Positions 16,426-25,913 are shown, counted from the first letter of the stretch. The stretch: DNA of 64,000 bases from Haemophilus parainfluenzae (GCF_036288925.1 NZ_CP127167.1:1178001-1242000); one strand, 5' to 3'. Program-made: numbers and translations. The notes: a model not told the origin generated them from the sequence alone.

Positions 16426-17108
16426 TGTTTCAAGAGTATTTAGCTGTTATTGCTCAAGGTATTCCGACTAGCCTGTTGCTTACGGTTGTCGCATTGTTTA
16501 TTGCCTTTTTCCTCGCATTGGGCTTAACCTTCTTGCTTTCTATTGGCAATAAATTGGTGAAAAGTGCGGTCAATTTGTTCCTTGTTTTATTTACAGGTAC
16601 CCCACTTTTAGTGCAATTTTTCTTAATTTATGCCGGTCCTGGTCAATTCCAATGGTTGGTGGACAGCCCATTATGGGGATTATTCTCCAACGCATGGTTC
16701 TGTGCAGCATTAGCTTTGGCTTTGAATAGTGCGGCTTATTCAACCCAATTATTCCACGGAGCAGTAAAAGCGATCTCTAAAGGTCAATGGGAAAGCTGTG
16801 CGGCATTAGGATTAAGTCGTATGCAGACTTTAAAAATCCTCATTCCTTATGCGTTAAAACGCGCACTTCCTTCTTATACCAATGAAATTATTTTGGTATT
16901 TAAAGGTACAGCATTAGCTTCTACCATTACGATCATGGATATCATGGGATACGCACGCCAACTTTATGGTACTGAATATGATGCGCTCACTATCTACGGT
17001 ATTGCAGGCGGTATTTACCTCATCATTACTGGTATCGCCACTTTATTACTCCGTCAGTTAGAAAATAAAGTGTTGTCATTCGAACGTATTGATACCGCAA
17101 AAGCATAA
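16425..17108 (+). CDS. artM: Arginine ABC transporter, permease
   Basis: Second inner-membrane subunit, 227 residues, about five helices, EAA loop SKGQWESCAALGLSRMQTLKILIPYA. The GTPLLVQFFLIYAGPG segment is typical of polar amino acid permeases. A USS lies in the gene, encoding KSAVN. It is the last gene of the operon. Confidence 0.94.
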   Translation: MFQEYLAVIAQGIPTSLLLTVVALFIAFFLALGLTFLLSIGNKLVKSAVNLFLVLFTGTPLLVQFFLIYAGPGQFQWLVDSPLWGLFSNAWFCAALALALNSAAYSTQLFHGAVKAISKGQWESCAALGLSRMQTLKILIPYALKRALPSYTNEIILVFKGTALASTITIMDIMGYARQLYGTEYDALTIYGIAGGIYLIITGIATLLLRQLENKVLSFERIDTAKA

Positions 17109-17129
17109 AGTGCGGTCAAAAATAGAAAC

Positions 17130-17163
17130 AAATCGGGCAGTTTAAAAATTGCCCGATTTTTAT
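17130..17163 (+). terminator. Terminator of artPIQM
   Basis: AATCGGGCA and TGCCCGATT arms with an A-rich loop followed by TTTT. Confidence 0.85.
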
Positions 17164-17223
17164 TATAAATTCGAAGTGAATTTATTTTTCAGGCTTATAA
17201 TATAAAGTGCTGAGGAGAATATT

Positions 17224-17922
17224 ATGAAACCTATTTGTGTCGTCTTAACGGGTGCTGGAATTAGTGCTGAAAGTGGTATTCCTACTTTTAGAGCAGAAGA
17301 TGGCTTATGGGCTGGGCATAAAGTGGAGGAAGTTTGTACGCCTGAAGCCTTGCAAAAGAACCGAGCGAAAGTGCTCGATTTCTATAACCAACGCCGTAAA
17401 AATGCGGCAGCAGCTAAGCCCAATGCAGCGCATCTCGCCTTAGTTGAACTAGAAAAAGCCTATGATGTGAGAATTATCACGCAAAATGTGGATGATTTAC
17501 ATGAACGCGCAGGAAGTTCAAATGTTTTACATTTGCATGGAGAATTGAATAAAGCTCGTAGTAGTTTTGATGAAAGCTATGTTGTGGATTGTTTTGGCGA
17601 TCAGAAATTAGAAGATAAAGATCTAAATGGACACCCAATGCGCCCTTACATCGTCTTTTTTGGCGAAATGGTGCTGATGTTAGAACGTGCTGTGGATATT
17701 GTTGAACAAGCGGATGTGGTATTAGTGATTGGCACTTCTTTGCAAGTATATCCAGCCAATGGCTTGGTCAATGAAGCCCCAAGCAAAGCGCCAATTTACT
17801 TGATCGATCCAAATCCCAATACAGGTTTTGTTCGTAAGCAAGTGATTGCCATAAAAGAAAAAGCAGGCGAGGGGGTGCCGAAGGTGGTGGCAGAGTTATT
17901 AGAGAACATCAAAAATACATAG
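17224..17922 (+). CDS. cobB: NAD-dependent protein deacylase, sirtuin
   Basis: Removes acetyl or succinyl groups from lysines using NAD. It has GAGISAESGIPTFR (NAD binding), TQNVDDLHERAG, and HLHGEL with catalytic His105. FYNQRRK supplies Tyr54 and Arg57, the Y-x-x-R pair linked to desuccinylation in E. coli CobB. Between HGEL and FFGE, where zinc-binding sirtuins have four Cys, only Cys123 is present, so the structural zinc is apparently lost. Its 232 residues lack the long N-terminus of E. coli CobB. AGGAG precedes the ATG. It is monocistronic. Confidence 0.9.
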   Translation: MKPICVVLTGAGISAESGIPTFRAEDGLWAGHKVEEVCTPEALQKNRAKVLDFYNQRRKNAAAAKPNAAHLALVELEKAYDVRIITQNVDDLHERAGSSNVLHLHGELNKARSSFDESYVVDCFGDQKLEDKDLNGHPMRPYIVFFGEMVLMLERAVDIVEQADVVLVIGTSLQVYPANGLVNEAPSKAPIYLIDPNPNTGFVRKQVIAIKEKAGEGVPKVVAELLENIKNT

Positions 17923-17945
17923 AAAAACGACCGCACTTTTTAAAC

Positions 17946-17969
17946 AAATAGCGAATTTAGTCGCTATTT
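17946..17969. terminator. Hairpin between cobB and the rhuM remnant
   Basis: Perfect AAATAGCGA / TCGCTATTT arms with a 6-base loop, after a USS at 17930-17940. There is only a short U tract, so it may act weakly in either direction. Confidence 0.55.
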
Positions 17970-17992
17970 ATCATTACTTCTCTTGTTTCTGC

Positions 17993-18388
17993 TTAAGCAT
18001 ATATAATAAGCCTAATAATGGTATAGCCTTGAGTCAGATATTCTTTTAAACGTGCAGTTGCCCAACGGCGGAAACTAATGCCTTGTTTAGATTTTACTCT
18101 ATAACCAACAGAGATAATCATATCTAAATCATAATGCTCAATTTCACGATTGACTTGGCGTTTACCTTCTTGGCGAACTATCCGGAATTTCCGGATAGTT
18201 GATTCTTTCTCTAGTTCTTCGTCATCAAATATATTGGTAATGTGCTCATTGATGGTGCGAATATCCTTACCAAATAACATGGACATCTGCGCTTGGGAAA
18301 GCCAAACGGTGTCATTTTCAAATCTTACTTCTACTTGCGTTGTGCCATCTTGAGCTTGGTAAATTTCAATTGGGTTTTGGTTATTCAT
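17993..18388 (-). pseudogene. RhuM family protein, truncated remnant
   Basis: The first ~120 residues match the RhuM (virulence-associated) family: VWLSQAQMSMLFGKDIRTINEHITNIF, then LDMIISVGYRVKSKQGISFRRWATARLKEYLTQGY. Full members run to about 330 residues; here the frame ends at IIRLIIYA, and just past the break another frame reads KQKQEK followed by a stop, which could be the old C-terminus. This fits a large internal deletion. RhuM genes are often found in mobile or variable regions. The function is unknown and probably lost. Neighbouring USS pairs flank it. Confidence 0.75.
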
Positions 18389-18506
18389 GTTCTTTTCCTT
18401 AATAATTTACATGTATATATAAACAGATAAATATACATATTGCAATACAGGTAATTGAAATGAAACTAGCGTTTTCTTCAACGACACGACGGATTGGGTT
18501 CTGATT

Positions 18507-18550
18507 AAAGTGCGGTCAAAATTCTTATCGTTTTTTGACCGCACTTTTTA
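18507..18550. terminator. USS inverted-pair terminator
   Basis: AAAGTGCGGTCAAAA (18507-18521) and TTTTTTGACCGCACTTTTT (18532-18550): two full USS facing each other as a long hairpin. It ends the small zinc-ribbon gene on the minus strand. Confidence 0.85.
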
Positions 18551-18781
18551 TTCTCCTGTCAGCCAGCTTGCGAGCAAAATAACGAGGGTGAAAATAGCGA
18601 ACCAGATAAGGTGAAGTTTAGTGCTTTTTCGATTGATTTCGGCATTTTGCTGGCATCGTTCTTCGAGTTTTTGTTTATAAATTTCAAGATCTTCTACTTT
18701 AAAAGAAAACCCACAATTTGGACAAAATTGAGCGGATGCGCTGATTTTTTTACGACATTCAGGGCAGCGAGTAAGAGCCAT
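18548..18781 (-). CDS. Small zinc-ribbon membrane protein
   Basis: I do not recognise a named family. The 77 residues start with a zinc ribbon made of CPECRKK and CPNCGFSF (two CPxC knuckles), followed by a charged helical linker (LEIYKQKLEERCQQNAEINRK) and one C-terminal membrane helix (LIWFAIFTLVILLASWL). It is probably a tail-anchored inner-membrane protein with a cytoplasmic ribbon. An AAGGATC before the ATG is a plausible ribosome site. No partner is implied by the neighbours. Confidence 0.8.
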   Translation of the reverse strand: MALTRCPECRKKISASAQFCPNCGFSFKVEDLEIYKQKLEERCQQNAEINRKSTKLHLIWFAIFTLVILLASWLTGE

Positions 18782-18847
18782 TGATGATCCTTTTTTAATT
18801 ATTTGAATTTATGAGCTTATTGTAAGTGAAAAAAGTGTAATGATAAA

Positions 18848-18890
18848 CGTGACATGGATCACAAAATTGAAACAATGTAAAAATTAAAAT
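18848..18890 (+). promoter_or_regulatory. CRP site and class II promoter of the cstA-like gene
   Basis: CGTGA-N6-TCACA at 18848-18863 matches the CRP consensus at 9 of 10 core bases (centre 18855.5). A -10 TAAAAT at 18885-18890 puts the start near 18897, exactly 41.5 bp downstream, the class II arrangement. cAMP-CRP control fits carbon starvation genes. Confidence 0.7.
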
Positions 18891-18915
18891 TTTTGATTTT
18901 GAGAATTTTAACTTA

Positions 18916-18960
18916 GAATACCGCCGACGAAGTCTAGCGTATGGCTAGATTTCGGTATTC
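18916..18960 (+). promoter_or_regulatory. Stem-loop in the cstA-like 5' leader
   Basis: Nested inverted repeats: outer arms GAATACCG (18916-18923) and CGGTATTC (18953-18960), inner arms TCTAGC (18933-18938) and GCTAGA (18944-18949) with a GTATG loop. It ends just before the ribosome site GAGGAG, with no U run, so it is more likely a translational or stability element than a terminator. Confidence 0.6.
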
Positions 18961-18984
18961 ATTTATTCCTGAGGAGTATTTTTT

Positions 18985-20559
18985 ATGTTGTGGTTTTTCT
19001 TCTGCGTGGCGTTATTGCTTGCAGGTTATTTCTTTTATAGTCGAGTGATTGAGCGCATTTTTGTGATCAATCCAAATCGTCAAACGCCTGCGTATACCAT
19101 GAATGATGGCGTTGACTATATGCCAATGTCTAAAACTAAGATTTGGTTAATTCAATTATTAAATATTGCGGGTACTGGTCCAATCTTTGGTCCGATTCTT
19201 GGTGCGTTATATGGACCAGTAGCTATGCTTTGGATTGTCATTGGTTGTATTTTTGCCGGTGCAGTACACGATTATTTCTGCGGAATGTTAAGTGTGCGTA
19301 ATGGCGGAGCATCTATGCCTAACCTCGCAGGTAAATACTTAGGTCGTCCGGTTAAAGCATTTATTAACATCTTAGCGGTTGTTCTTTTATTATTAGTGGG
19401 AGTGGTATTTGTAGCAAGTCCAGCTCAATTAATGGGTACGATTACAATGGATGTATTAGGTGCTTCTGCGGGAGGACTTTCTATCAGCAATGCAGAAGAG
19501 ATTCATCATGCGGTTGAAGCAGGTGGTATTACCGTTTGGGGTATGGATAAAGCGACGGTTATCAGTGTTTGGACTGCTATCATCTTCATTTACTATATTC
19601 TTGCGACATTACTTCCTGTTGATAAAATTATTGGTCGTATCTACCCGTTCTTTGGTGCATTATTGCTCTTTATGTCTGTTGGTATGGTATATGGTTTAGT
19701 CAGTGCAGATCTTAGTTCAGCAGATCCGATTTCTTTCTATCGTTCTGTGGACGGTATGTCTTTTGAGAAATTCTTCCAAAATTTTGAAACCCGTGGGGAT
19801 TTACCATTATGGCCACTCTTGTTCTTAACAATCTCTTGTGGTGCATTATCTGGTTTCCACGCAACACAAAGCCCATTAATGGCGCGTTGTACTGAAAACG
19901 AAAAAGAAGGACGTTTCATTTTCTACGGTGCGATGATAGGCGAAGGTATAATTGCATTAGTATGGTGTGCGGTTGGTTTGAGTTTTTATGATTCTTTACC
20001 GGGTCTATTGGAAGCGATTAAAGCAGGCTCTCCATCTAAGGTCGTTTATGACTCTTCAATTCATTTCTTGGGCTTGATTGGTGGCATTTTTGCAGTATTA
20101 GGTGTGGTTGTTCTTCCAATTACATCAGGCGATACAGCATTCCGTGCGGCACGTCTTGTTATTGCAGAATTTTTCCATTTAGAACAAAAAACCTTAGCTA
20201 AACGTTTAATTATTGCTGTGCCATTATTCGTGGTTGGTTATATCGTATCAAAAGTGGATTTCTCTATCTTATGGCGTTACTTCACTTGGGCGAACCAAAC
20301 TACTGCGATGGTTATGTTATGGACTGCAGCTGCGTATTTATATCGCTATAATAAATTCCACTGGATATGTACAATCCCTGCGGCATTTATCAGTACAGTA
20401 TGTTTCACTTACCTTGCATACAACAAAATCGGTTTTGGTTTAGACTATCAATTATCTGTTTATATCGGCTTAGGCTTAACAGTACTTTGTTTAGTTTTAT
20501 TCTTCACACAGCTTAAACCATTAGGTAATCGTGATGAAGAAGCGTATGTAAATAACTAA
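18985..20559 (+). CDS. CstA/BtsT family transporter, short form
   Basis: Polytopic inner-membrane transporter of the carbon starvation family, whose E. coli members take up pyruvate or peptides. The 524 residues have many membrane segments and the family blocks IAGTGPIFGPILGALYGP, FAGAVHDYFCGMLSVRNGG, GALSGFHATQSPLMARC and LPITSGDTAFRAARL. It is shorter than E. coli CstA (about 700), lacking part of the C-terminal region. The substrate is not determinable from sequence. It is monocistronic with a CRP site and leader hairpin upstream. Confidence 0.9.
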   Translation: MLWFFFCVALLLAGYFFYSRVIERIFVINPNRQTPAYTMNDGVDYMPMSKTKIWLIQLLNIAGTGPIFGPILGALYGPVAMLWIVIGCIFAGAVHDYFCGMLSVRNGGASMPNLAGKYLGRPVKAFINILAVVLLLLVGVVFVASPAQLMGTITMDVLGASAGGLSISNAEEIHHAVEAGGITVWGMDKATVISVWTAIIFIYYILATLLPVDKIIGRIYPFFGALLLFMSVGMVYGLVSADLSSADPISFYRSVDGMSFEKFFQNFETRGDLPLWPLLFLTISCGALSGFHATQSPLMARCTENEKEGRFIFYGAMIGEGIIALVWCAVGLSFYDSLPGLLEAIKAGSPSKVVYDSSIHFLGLIGGIFAVLGVVVLPITSGDTAFRAARLVIAEFFHLEQKTLAKRLIIAVPLFVVGYIVSKVDFSILWRYFTWANQTTAMVMLWTAAAYLYRYNKFHWICTIPAAFISTVCFTYLAYNKIGFGLDYQLSVYIGLGLTVLCLVLFFTQLKPLGNRDEEAYVNN

Positions 20560-20580
20560 TTAAATCGAGTTAAAAATTGA

Positions 20581-20614
20581 AAACCGTTTGAGTAAAATCT
20601 CAAACGGTTTTTTT
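20581..20614 (+). terminator. Terminator of the cstA-like gene
   Basis: Perfect 12-bp stem AAACCGTTTGAG / CTCAAACGGTTT, 6-base loop, then a T run. Confidence 0.9.
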
Positions 20615-20659
20615 GTTTATGTTATTACCAGAATTTACTAATCTTTACGTTTTAATTGC

Positions 20660-20688
20660 TTGCAAGTTAAGGCTACAACCGATAAACT
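20660..20688 (+). promoter_or_regulatory. Pmra promoter of the dcw cluster
   Basis: TTGCAA (20660-20665), a 17-bp spacer and TAAACT (20683-20688), placing the start near 20695, directly before the MraZ repeats. Confidence 0.65.
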
Positions 20689-20696
20689 TACACAAA

Positions 20697-20726
20697 GTGG
20701 TGAAAAGTGGAATTTTGTGGAGAATT
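20697..20726 (+). promoter_or_regulatory. MraZ operator: three GTGG repeats
   Basis: GTGGTGAAAA, GTGGAATTTT and GTGGAGAATT follow one another at exact 10-bp spacing (20697, 20707, 20717). MraZ binds short GTGG- or TGGG-containing repeats at this spacing upstream of its own gene in other bacteria, so autoregulation is likely. Confidence 0.75.
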
Positions 20727-20767
20727 CTGTCAATTTTTTCTAAAAATAAAGGTTTAAAGCTAGAGAA

Positions 20768-21226
20768 ATGTTTCGTGGGGCAGCAGCGGTAAATTTAGAT
20801 GCAAAGGGTCGAGTAGCGATTCCTACGCGTTACCGTGCTGAAATCATGGAAAAGAACCAAGGCCAAATGGTTTGTACCGTTGATATTCGTCAGCCTTGTT
20901 TATTACTTTATCCTTTAGATGAATGGGAAAAAATCGAACAAAAACTACTTTCACTTTCCAACTTTGACCCAAACCAACGCCGCTTACAACGTGTGATGCT
21001 CGGTTATGCCACAGAATGTGAAATGGATGCGCAAGGTCGTATCTTATTAAGTGGTCCATTGCGCCAACACGCAAAATTAGAAAAAGGTTTAATGTTGGTT
21101 GGGCAGTTGAACAAATTTGAAATTTGGAGCGATACCGAATGGTATGCACAAATTGATGAAGATATCGAAATTGGCTCAAGTGCTGAATTCGGTGCTTCTG
21201 AAGAACTAAAAATGCTGTCATTATAG
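20768..21226 (+). CDS. mraZ: Transcriptional regulator MraZ
   Basis: AbrB-like DNA-binding protein that forms a ring and represses the dcw promoter. The 152 residues carry two copies of the DAKGRVAIP / DAQGRILLS swapped-hairpin motif, in [15 protein letters not shown] (N-terminal) and [16 protein letters not shown] (C-terminal). It is first in the cluster, directly downstream of its presumed operator. Confidence 0.97.
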   Translation: MFRGAAAVNLDAKGRVAIPTRYRAEIMEKNQGQMVCTVDIRQPCLLLYPLDEWEKIEQKLLSLSNFDPNQRRLQRVMLGYATECEMDAQGRILLSGPLRQHAKLEKGLMLVGQLNKFEIWSDTEWYAQIDEDIEIGSSAEFGASEELKMLSL

Positions 21227-21243
21227 AACAGCAGCACTAGCAG

Positions 21244-21276
21244 GATAAGCGGTGCAAGTACCGCTCTATCTTTTCT
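21244..21276 (+). terminator. Hairpin between mraZ and rsmH
   Basis: GATAAGCGGT and ACCGCT-C-TATC arms around GCAAGT, followed by TTTTCTTT. It resembles a weak or attenuating terminator inside the operon, which would lower transcription of the downstream genes relative to mraZ. Confidence 0.5.
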
Positions 21277-21303
21277 TTATTGATTTTGATTTAACCTTTA
21301 TTT

Positions 21304-22272
21304 ATGACTACGCAAAATTCCTTTTCTGCACCTGAACATATCACAGTTTTGCTTCACGAGGCGGTGGATGGTTTGGCGTTGAAAGAAAACGGAATTTATA
21401 TTGATGGGACCTTTGGTCGTGGTGGTCATTCTCGTCTTATTCTCTCCCAACTTTCTGAACATGGTCGTTTAATTGCGGTAGATCGCGATCCTCGTGCGAT
21501 TGCTGAAGCTGAAAAAATTCAAGACCCTCGTTTTCATATCGAACATACAAGCTTTTCACACATTCCAGACATCTGTCAAAAACTTGATTTAGTTGGTAAA
21601 GTTGACGGAATTTTGCTGGATTTAGGCGTGTCATCTCCACAGCTTGATGAAGCTGATCGTGGTTTCAGTTTTATGAAAGATGGTCCGTTAGATATGCGCA
21701 TGGATACCACACAAGGTTTATCAGCAGCAGAGTGGCTAAAACAAGTATCTGTTGATGATTTAACTTGGGTGTTAAAAACCTTCGGCGAAGAGCGTTTTGC
21801 AAAACGAATTGCTACTGCCATCGTAGAATTCAATAAAAGTGCGGTCAAAAATGGCACAGAATGTTTAAGTCGTACTTCTCAGCTCGCTGAATTAATTGCT
21901 CAAGCTGTGCCGTTTAAAGATAAACATAAGCATCCTGCGACGCGTAGTTTCCAAGCCATTCGAATTTATATTAATGCGGAATTAGATGAATTAGAAAGTG
22001 TACTAAATTCTGCATTAGATATGTTGGCACCAGAAGGACGTTTATCGATTATCAGTTTCCATTCACTTGAAGACAGAATGGTAAAACATTTCATGCGTAA
22101 GCAAAGCAAAGGCGAGGATATTCCAAGAGGTTTACCACTACGTGAAGATCAAATTCAACGTAATCAAAAGTTAAAAATCATTGGTAAAGCGATTCAGCCG
22201 AGTGAGGCAGAAATTTCGGCAAATCCACGCTCAAGAAGTGCGGTTTTACGTATTGCGGAAAGGGTGAAATAA
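21304..22272 (+). CDS. rsmH: 16S rRNA m4C1402 methyltransferase
   Basis: SAM-dependent N4-methylation of C1402 in the 16S rRNA P site. The 322 residues include [13 protein letters not shown], the SAM loop [47 protein letters not shown], and near the end [15 protein letters not shown] and [18 protein letters not shown] inside encodes KSAVK. The ribosome site before ATG 21304 is weak. The stop is followed one base later by the ftsL start. Confidence 0.96.
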   Translation: MTTQNSFSAPEHITVLLHEAVDGLALKENGIYIDGTFGRGGHSRLILSQLSEHGRLIAVDRDPRAIAEAEKIQDPRFHIEHTSFSHIPDICQKLDLVGKVDGILLDLGVSSPQLDEADRGFSFMKDGPLDMRMDTTQGLSAAEWLKQVSVDDLTWVLKTFGEERFAKRIATAIVEFNKSAVKNGTECLSRTSQLAELIAQAVPFKDKHKHPATRSFQAIRIYINAELDELESVLNSALDMLAPEGRLSIISFHSLEDRMVKHFMRKQSKGEDIPRGLPLREDQIQRNQKLKIIGKAIQPSEAEISANPRSRSAVLRIAERVK

Positions 22273-22273
22273 G

Positions 22274-22594
22274 ATGTTAGAAAATAGCGAACGTTATCCT
22301 TTACAACATATTCTCGTTGAAGATATTTTTTCTTCTAATAAATTAATTGTTATCTTACTTTTATTAATTTTAGCTTCTGCAATGGGCACAATTTGGATGA
22401 CACATCAAACACGAGGCCTAATTTCTGAAAACGGGCAGTTGGTATTGCAACATCAAGCCCTTGAAAACGAATATCGCAATTTGCAATTACAAGAAGCAAC
22501 CGAAAGTGATAATACAAGAGTTGAATCCATTGCGATTGGTACATTAAAAATGCAACGTGTTCAAAGTGAACAAGAAGTGGTTATTTTTGAATAG
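22274..22594 (+). CDS. ftsL: Cell division protein FtsL
   Basis: Small bitopic protein of 106 residues that joins FtsB and FtsQ at the septum. A cytoplasmic N-terminus (about 1-25) is followed by a membrane helix [19 protein letters not shown] and a periplasmic coiled-coil ([23 protein letters not shown]). FtsL proteins are poorly conserved; the identification rests on size, topology and position between rsmH and ftsI. Confidence 0.92.
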   Translation: MLENSERYPLQHILVEDIFSSNKLIVILLLLILASAMGTIWMTHQTRGLISENGQLVLQHQALENEYRNLQLQEATESDNTRVESIAIGTLKMQRVQSEQEVVIFE

Positions 22595-22608
22595 GGATTT
22601 TGAATAAA

Positions 22609-24429
22609 ATGGTTAGATTTAATTCCTCTAAGAAACCAGCAAAGCCAAAGAAAACAATTAGAAAATTGGCTCAACCAGCGTCAGTAAAACCAAACAAACC
22701 GAAAATGGTGTTTGAGAAATGTTTCCTTCGTGGTCGTTATCTCATCGCGACAAGTTTTATTTTCTTAGGCTTAGGCGCATTAGTGGCTCGTGCTGCTTAT
22801 GTGCAATCGGTTAATTCTGAAACCCTTTCTGGTGAAGCGGACAAACGTTCATTACGTAAAGATGACGTGCTTTCTGTTCGAGGATCAATTTTAGATCGTA
22901 ATGGCCAATTGTTATCGGTGAGTGTGCCGATGAGTGCAATTGTGGCTGAACCGCGTTTAATGCTAAAAGAAAATGCATTAGATGACAAAGAACGTATTAA
23001 AGCCCTTGCTAACGAATTAAATATGACACCAGCTGAGTTGGTGAAAAAAATTGAGAAAAATGCAAAATCAGGTTTTTTGTATTTAGCGCGTCAAGTAGAA
23101 GCGAGCAAAGCGAATTATATTCGTGACCTCAAAATTAAAGGTATTTCATTAGAGACTGAACCACGTCGATTTTATCCTCGTGTAGAAGAAGCGGCTCAAT
23201 TAGTCGGTTTTACTAATATTGATGGTAAAGGGATTGAAGGGGTTGAGGCAAGCTTCAACTCAATGTTAGTGGGGAAAGACGGTGCTCGCGTTGTGCGTAA
23301 AGATAAACACGGTAACGTGGTTGAACATATTGCTGATGAGAAAAAATATGATGCACAAGATGTTACCTTAAGTATTGATGAAAAGTTACAATCAATGGTG
23401 TATCGAGAAATTAAAAAAGCGGTAACAGAGAACAATGCAGAGTCAGGTACTGCGGTATTGGTAGATGTGCGTACAGGTGAAGTATTAGCAATGGCAACGG
23501 CGCCTTCTTACAATCCGAATAATCTAAACAATGTAAAAGATGAGTTAAAACGTAACCGTGCGATTACCGATACATTTGAACCTGGTTCAACCATAAAACC
23601 TTTCGTTGTTTTGACCGCACTTCAACGCGGCGCAGCGAGACGTGATGAAGTGATTAATACAGGTTCATTTACCGTAAGTGGTAAAGAAATTGTCGACGTG
23701 GCACCTCGCCCACAACAAACCTTAGATGAAATTTTGATTAACTCCAGTAACCGTGGTGTGACTCGTCTTGCGTTACGTATGCCACCTTCTGCATTAATGG
23801 AAACTTACCAAAATGCGGGCTTAGGTAAAGATACAGAGTTAGGCTTAATTGGTGAACAACGTGGTGTATTAAATGCAAACCGTAAACGTTGGGCTGATAT
23901 CGAACGTGCTACGGTAGCTTATGGTTATGGTTTCACTTCAACACCATTACAAATTGCACGCGCTTATGCCACTTTAGGTAGCTTCGGGATTTATCGTCCG
24001 CTTTCTATCACAAAAGTCGATCCGCCAGTCATTGGTCAACGTGTCTTCTCTGAGAAAATCACGAAAGACGTAGTGGGTATGTTAGAAAAAGTCGCGATCA
24101 AAAATAAACGTGCGATGGTTGAAGGTTATCGTGTTGGTGCGAAAACAGGTACAGCGCGTAAAATTGAAAATGGTCACTATGTTAAAAAATATGTGGCATT
24201 TACAGCGGGTATTGCACCCATTAGCGATCCACGTTATGCATTAGTGATTTTGATTAACGATCCGAAAGCAGGGCAGTACTATGGTGGTGCGATATCTGCA
24301 CCGGTATTCTCGAGCATTATGGGTTATACCTTACGTGCTAATGGTATTGCACCAGATGCAGAACCAACAGAAAAAACAGCAAGACGTACCGTTCGCTTAA
24401 GCGATCAAAAATTTGAAAAAATGAATTAA
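22609..24429 (+). CDS. ftsI: Peptidoglycan D,D-transpeptidase PBP3
   Basis: Septal transpeptidase and beta-lactam target. From ATG 22609 ([10 protein letters not shown]) it has 606 residues with numbering that coincides with H. influenzae PBP3. The order is: cytoplasmic basic tail, membrane anchor about 40-62, PBP dimerisation domain, transpeptidase domain with S327TIK, S379SN and K512TG. The ATG is preferred over a TTG at 22600 because AGGGA is 11 bases upstream. Residues I377, T385, A511 and K526 coincide with sites of substitutions linked to reduced beta-lactam susceptibility. Last visible motif is the PASTA-less C-terminus, as in other FtsI. Confidence 0.96.
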   Translation: MVRFNSSKKPAKPKKTIRKLAQPASVKPNKPKMVFEKCFLRGRYLIATSFIFLGLGALVARAAYVQSVNSETLSGEADKRSLRKDDVLSVRGSILDRNGQLLSVSVPMSAIVAEPRLMLKENALDDKERIKALANELNMTPAELVKKIEKNAKSGFLYLARQVEASKANYIRDLKIKGISLETEPRRFYPRVEEAAQLVGFTNIDGKGIEGVEASFNSMLVGKDGARVVRKDKHGNVVEHIADEKKYDAQDVTLSIDEKLQSMVYREIKKAVTENNAESGTAVLVDVRTGEVLAMATAPSYNPNNLNNVKDELKRNRAITDTFEPGSTIKPFVVLTALQRGAARRDEVINTGSFTVSGKEIVDVAPRPQQTLDEILINSSNRGVTRLALRMPPSALMETYQNAGLGKDTELGLIGEQRGVLNANRKRWADIERATVAYGYGFTSTPLQIARAYATLGSFGIYRPLSITKVDPPVIGQRVFSEKITKDVVGMLEKVAIKNKRAMVEGYRVGAKTGTARKIENGHYVKKYVAFTAGIAPISDPRYALVILINDPKAGQYYGGAISAPVFSSIMGYTLRANGIAPDAEPTEKTARRTVRLSDQKFEKMN

Positions 24430-24443
24430 GAAAAGGCAAAACA

Positions 24444-25913
24444 ATGAAAAAATTGACCGCACTTTTTGATCTTCCGGTGCTTTCAGACATTAATGTGAAG
24501 GCAATGGTGTTAGATAGCCGCAAAGTGACCCAAGGTGATTTGTTTGTGGCAGTAAAAGGGCATCGTTTTGATGCGAGTCAATTTGTTCCTCAAGCTATTT
24601 CTTCTGGTGCAAGTGCGGTCGTTTTAGAGACAGATTTAGAAAACGAGCATTTGAACATCCAATGGCAAAATAATGTGCCAGTGATTCATTTCAATCATTT
24701 ATCAGCTAATCTTTCAGCATTGGCAGGTCAATTTTATGACAATCCTTCCGAAAAATTGACTTTAGTTGGTGTCACTGGAACAAATGGTAAAACCACCGTT
24801 TCTCAATTATTAGCTCAATGGGCAACGCTATTTGGCCATAAAGCCGCTGTCATGGGCACCATTGGCAATGGTTTATTAGGTCAAGTTAAGGAAGCTAAAA
24901 ATACCACAGGTTCAGCCGTTGAAGTTCAAGCAAACCTCGCTGATTTTGTAGAGAAAGGGGCTGATTTTGCATCTATCGAAGTGTCTTCACATGGTTTAGC
25001 TCAATATCGTGTTGAAGCGCTCAAATTTAAAGCTGCTATTTTTACCAATTTAAGTCGCGATCATTTGGATTATCACAAAACAATGGAAAAGTATGCCGAA
25101 GCTAAAAAACGTTTTTTCGTTGATTTAGCATCTGAATTACAAATTCTTAATGCTGACGATCCCATTGGGGCCGCATGGTTAAATGAATTACCAAATGGTA
25201 TCGCAGTCAGCTGTCACCCCAATTTCCATCCAACATCTCAACAATGGCTTTATGCTACTCAAATTCGTTTTACTCATGAAGGAGCAGTCATTGAGTTTGT
25301 ATCAAGTTGGGGGAATGGCACATTACATAGCCCATTAATTGGCGCTTTTAACGTGAGTAATCTGTTGTTAGCCACGGCTGTTTTATTGGCTTTAGGTTAT
25401 TCTTTCGATGATCTTATCCGTACTGTTTCACAACTAAAAGGAGTAAATGGAAGAATGGAACTTATTAAAAAAGCAGAAAAACCAACGGTTATCGTTGATT
25501 ATGCGCATACTCCAGATGCGTTAGAAAAAGCATTGAATGCTGCTCGTGAGCATTGCAAAGGTAAACTTTGGTGTATCTTTGGCTGCGGCGGTGATCGTGA
25601 TGCAGGCAAGCGTCCATTGATGGCAAAAGCTGCAGAACAATTTGCTGATTTAGTGATCGTAACCCAAGATAATCCACGCACAGAAGAGCCAAATAAAATT
25701 GAGGCAGATATTCTTACGGGTTTTAGTCGAATGGAAGATGTTGGTGTCATTCCGGATCGCGAAGAGGCCATCAGATTTACGATTGAAAATGCCGTTGAAA
25801 ACGATGTGATTGTGATTGCCGGTAAAGGCCATGAAAACTATCAGATCATTGGTGATAAGACACTTCATTTCTCCGATCAAGAAGTGGCGGAAGCCTATTT
25901 AATGAAAAAATAA
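24444..25913 (+). CDS. murE: UDP-MurNAc-tripeptide synthetase
   Basis: Adds meso-diaminopimelate to UDP-MurNAc-L-Ala-D-Glu. The 489 residues contain the P-loop [24 protein letters not shown], the DNPRTEEP motif that selects meso-DAP rather than lysine, and [12 protein letters not shown] spans the second to eighth codons (MKKLTALF), so the signal sequence is built into the N-terminus. It is 14 bp after ftsI. Confidence 0.97.
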   Translation: MKKLTALFDLPVLSDINVKAMVLDSRKVTQGDLFVAVKGHRFDASQFVPQAISSGASAVVLETDLENEHLNIQWQNNVPVIHFNHLSANLSALAGQFYDNPSEKLTLVGVTGTNGKTTVSQLLAQWATLFGHKAAVMGTIGNGLLGQVKEAKNTTGSAVEVQANLADFVEKGADFASIEVSSHGLAQYRVEALKFKAAIFTNLSRDHLDYHKTMEKYAEAKKRFFVDLASELQILNADDPIGAAWLNELPNGIAVSCHPNFHPTSQQWLYATQIRFTHEGAVIEFVSSWGNGTLHSPLIGAFNVSNLLLATAVLLALGYSFDDLIRTVSQLKGVNGRMELIKKAEKPTVIVDYAHTPDALEKALNAAREHCKGKLWCIFGCGGDRDAGKRPLMAKAAEQFADLVIVTQDNPRTEEPNKIEADILTGFSRMEDVGVIPDREEAIRFTIENAVENDVIVIAGKGHENYQIIGDKTLHFSDQEVAEAYLMKK

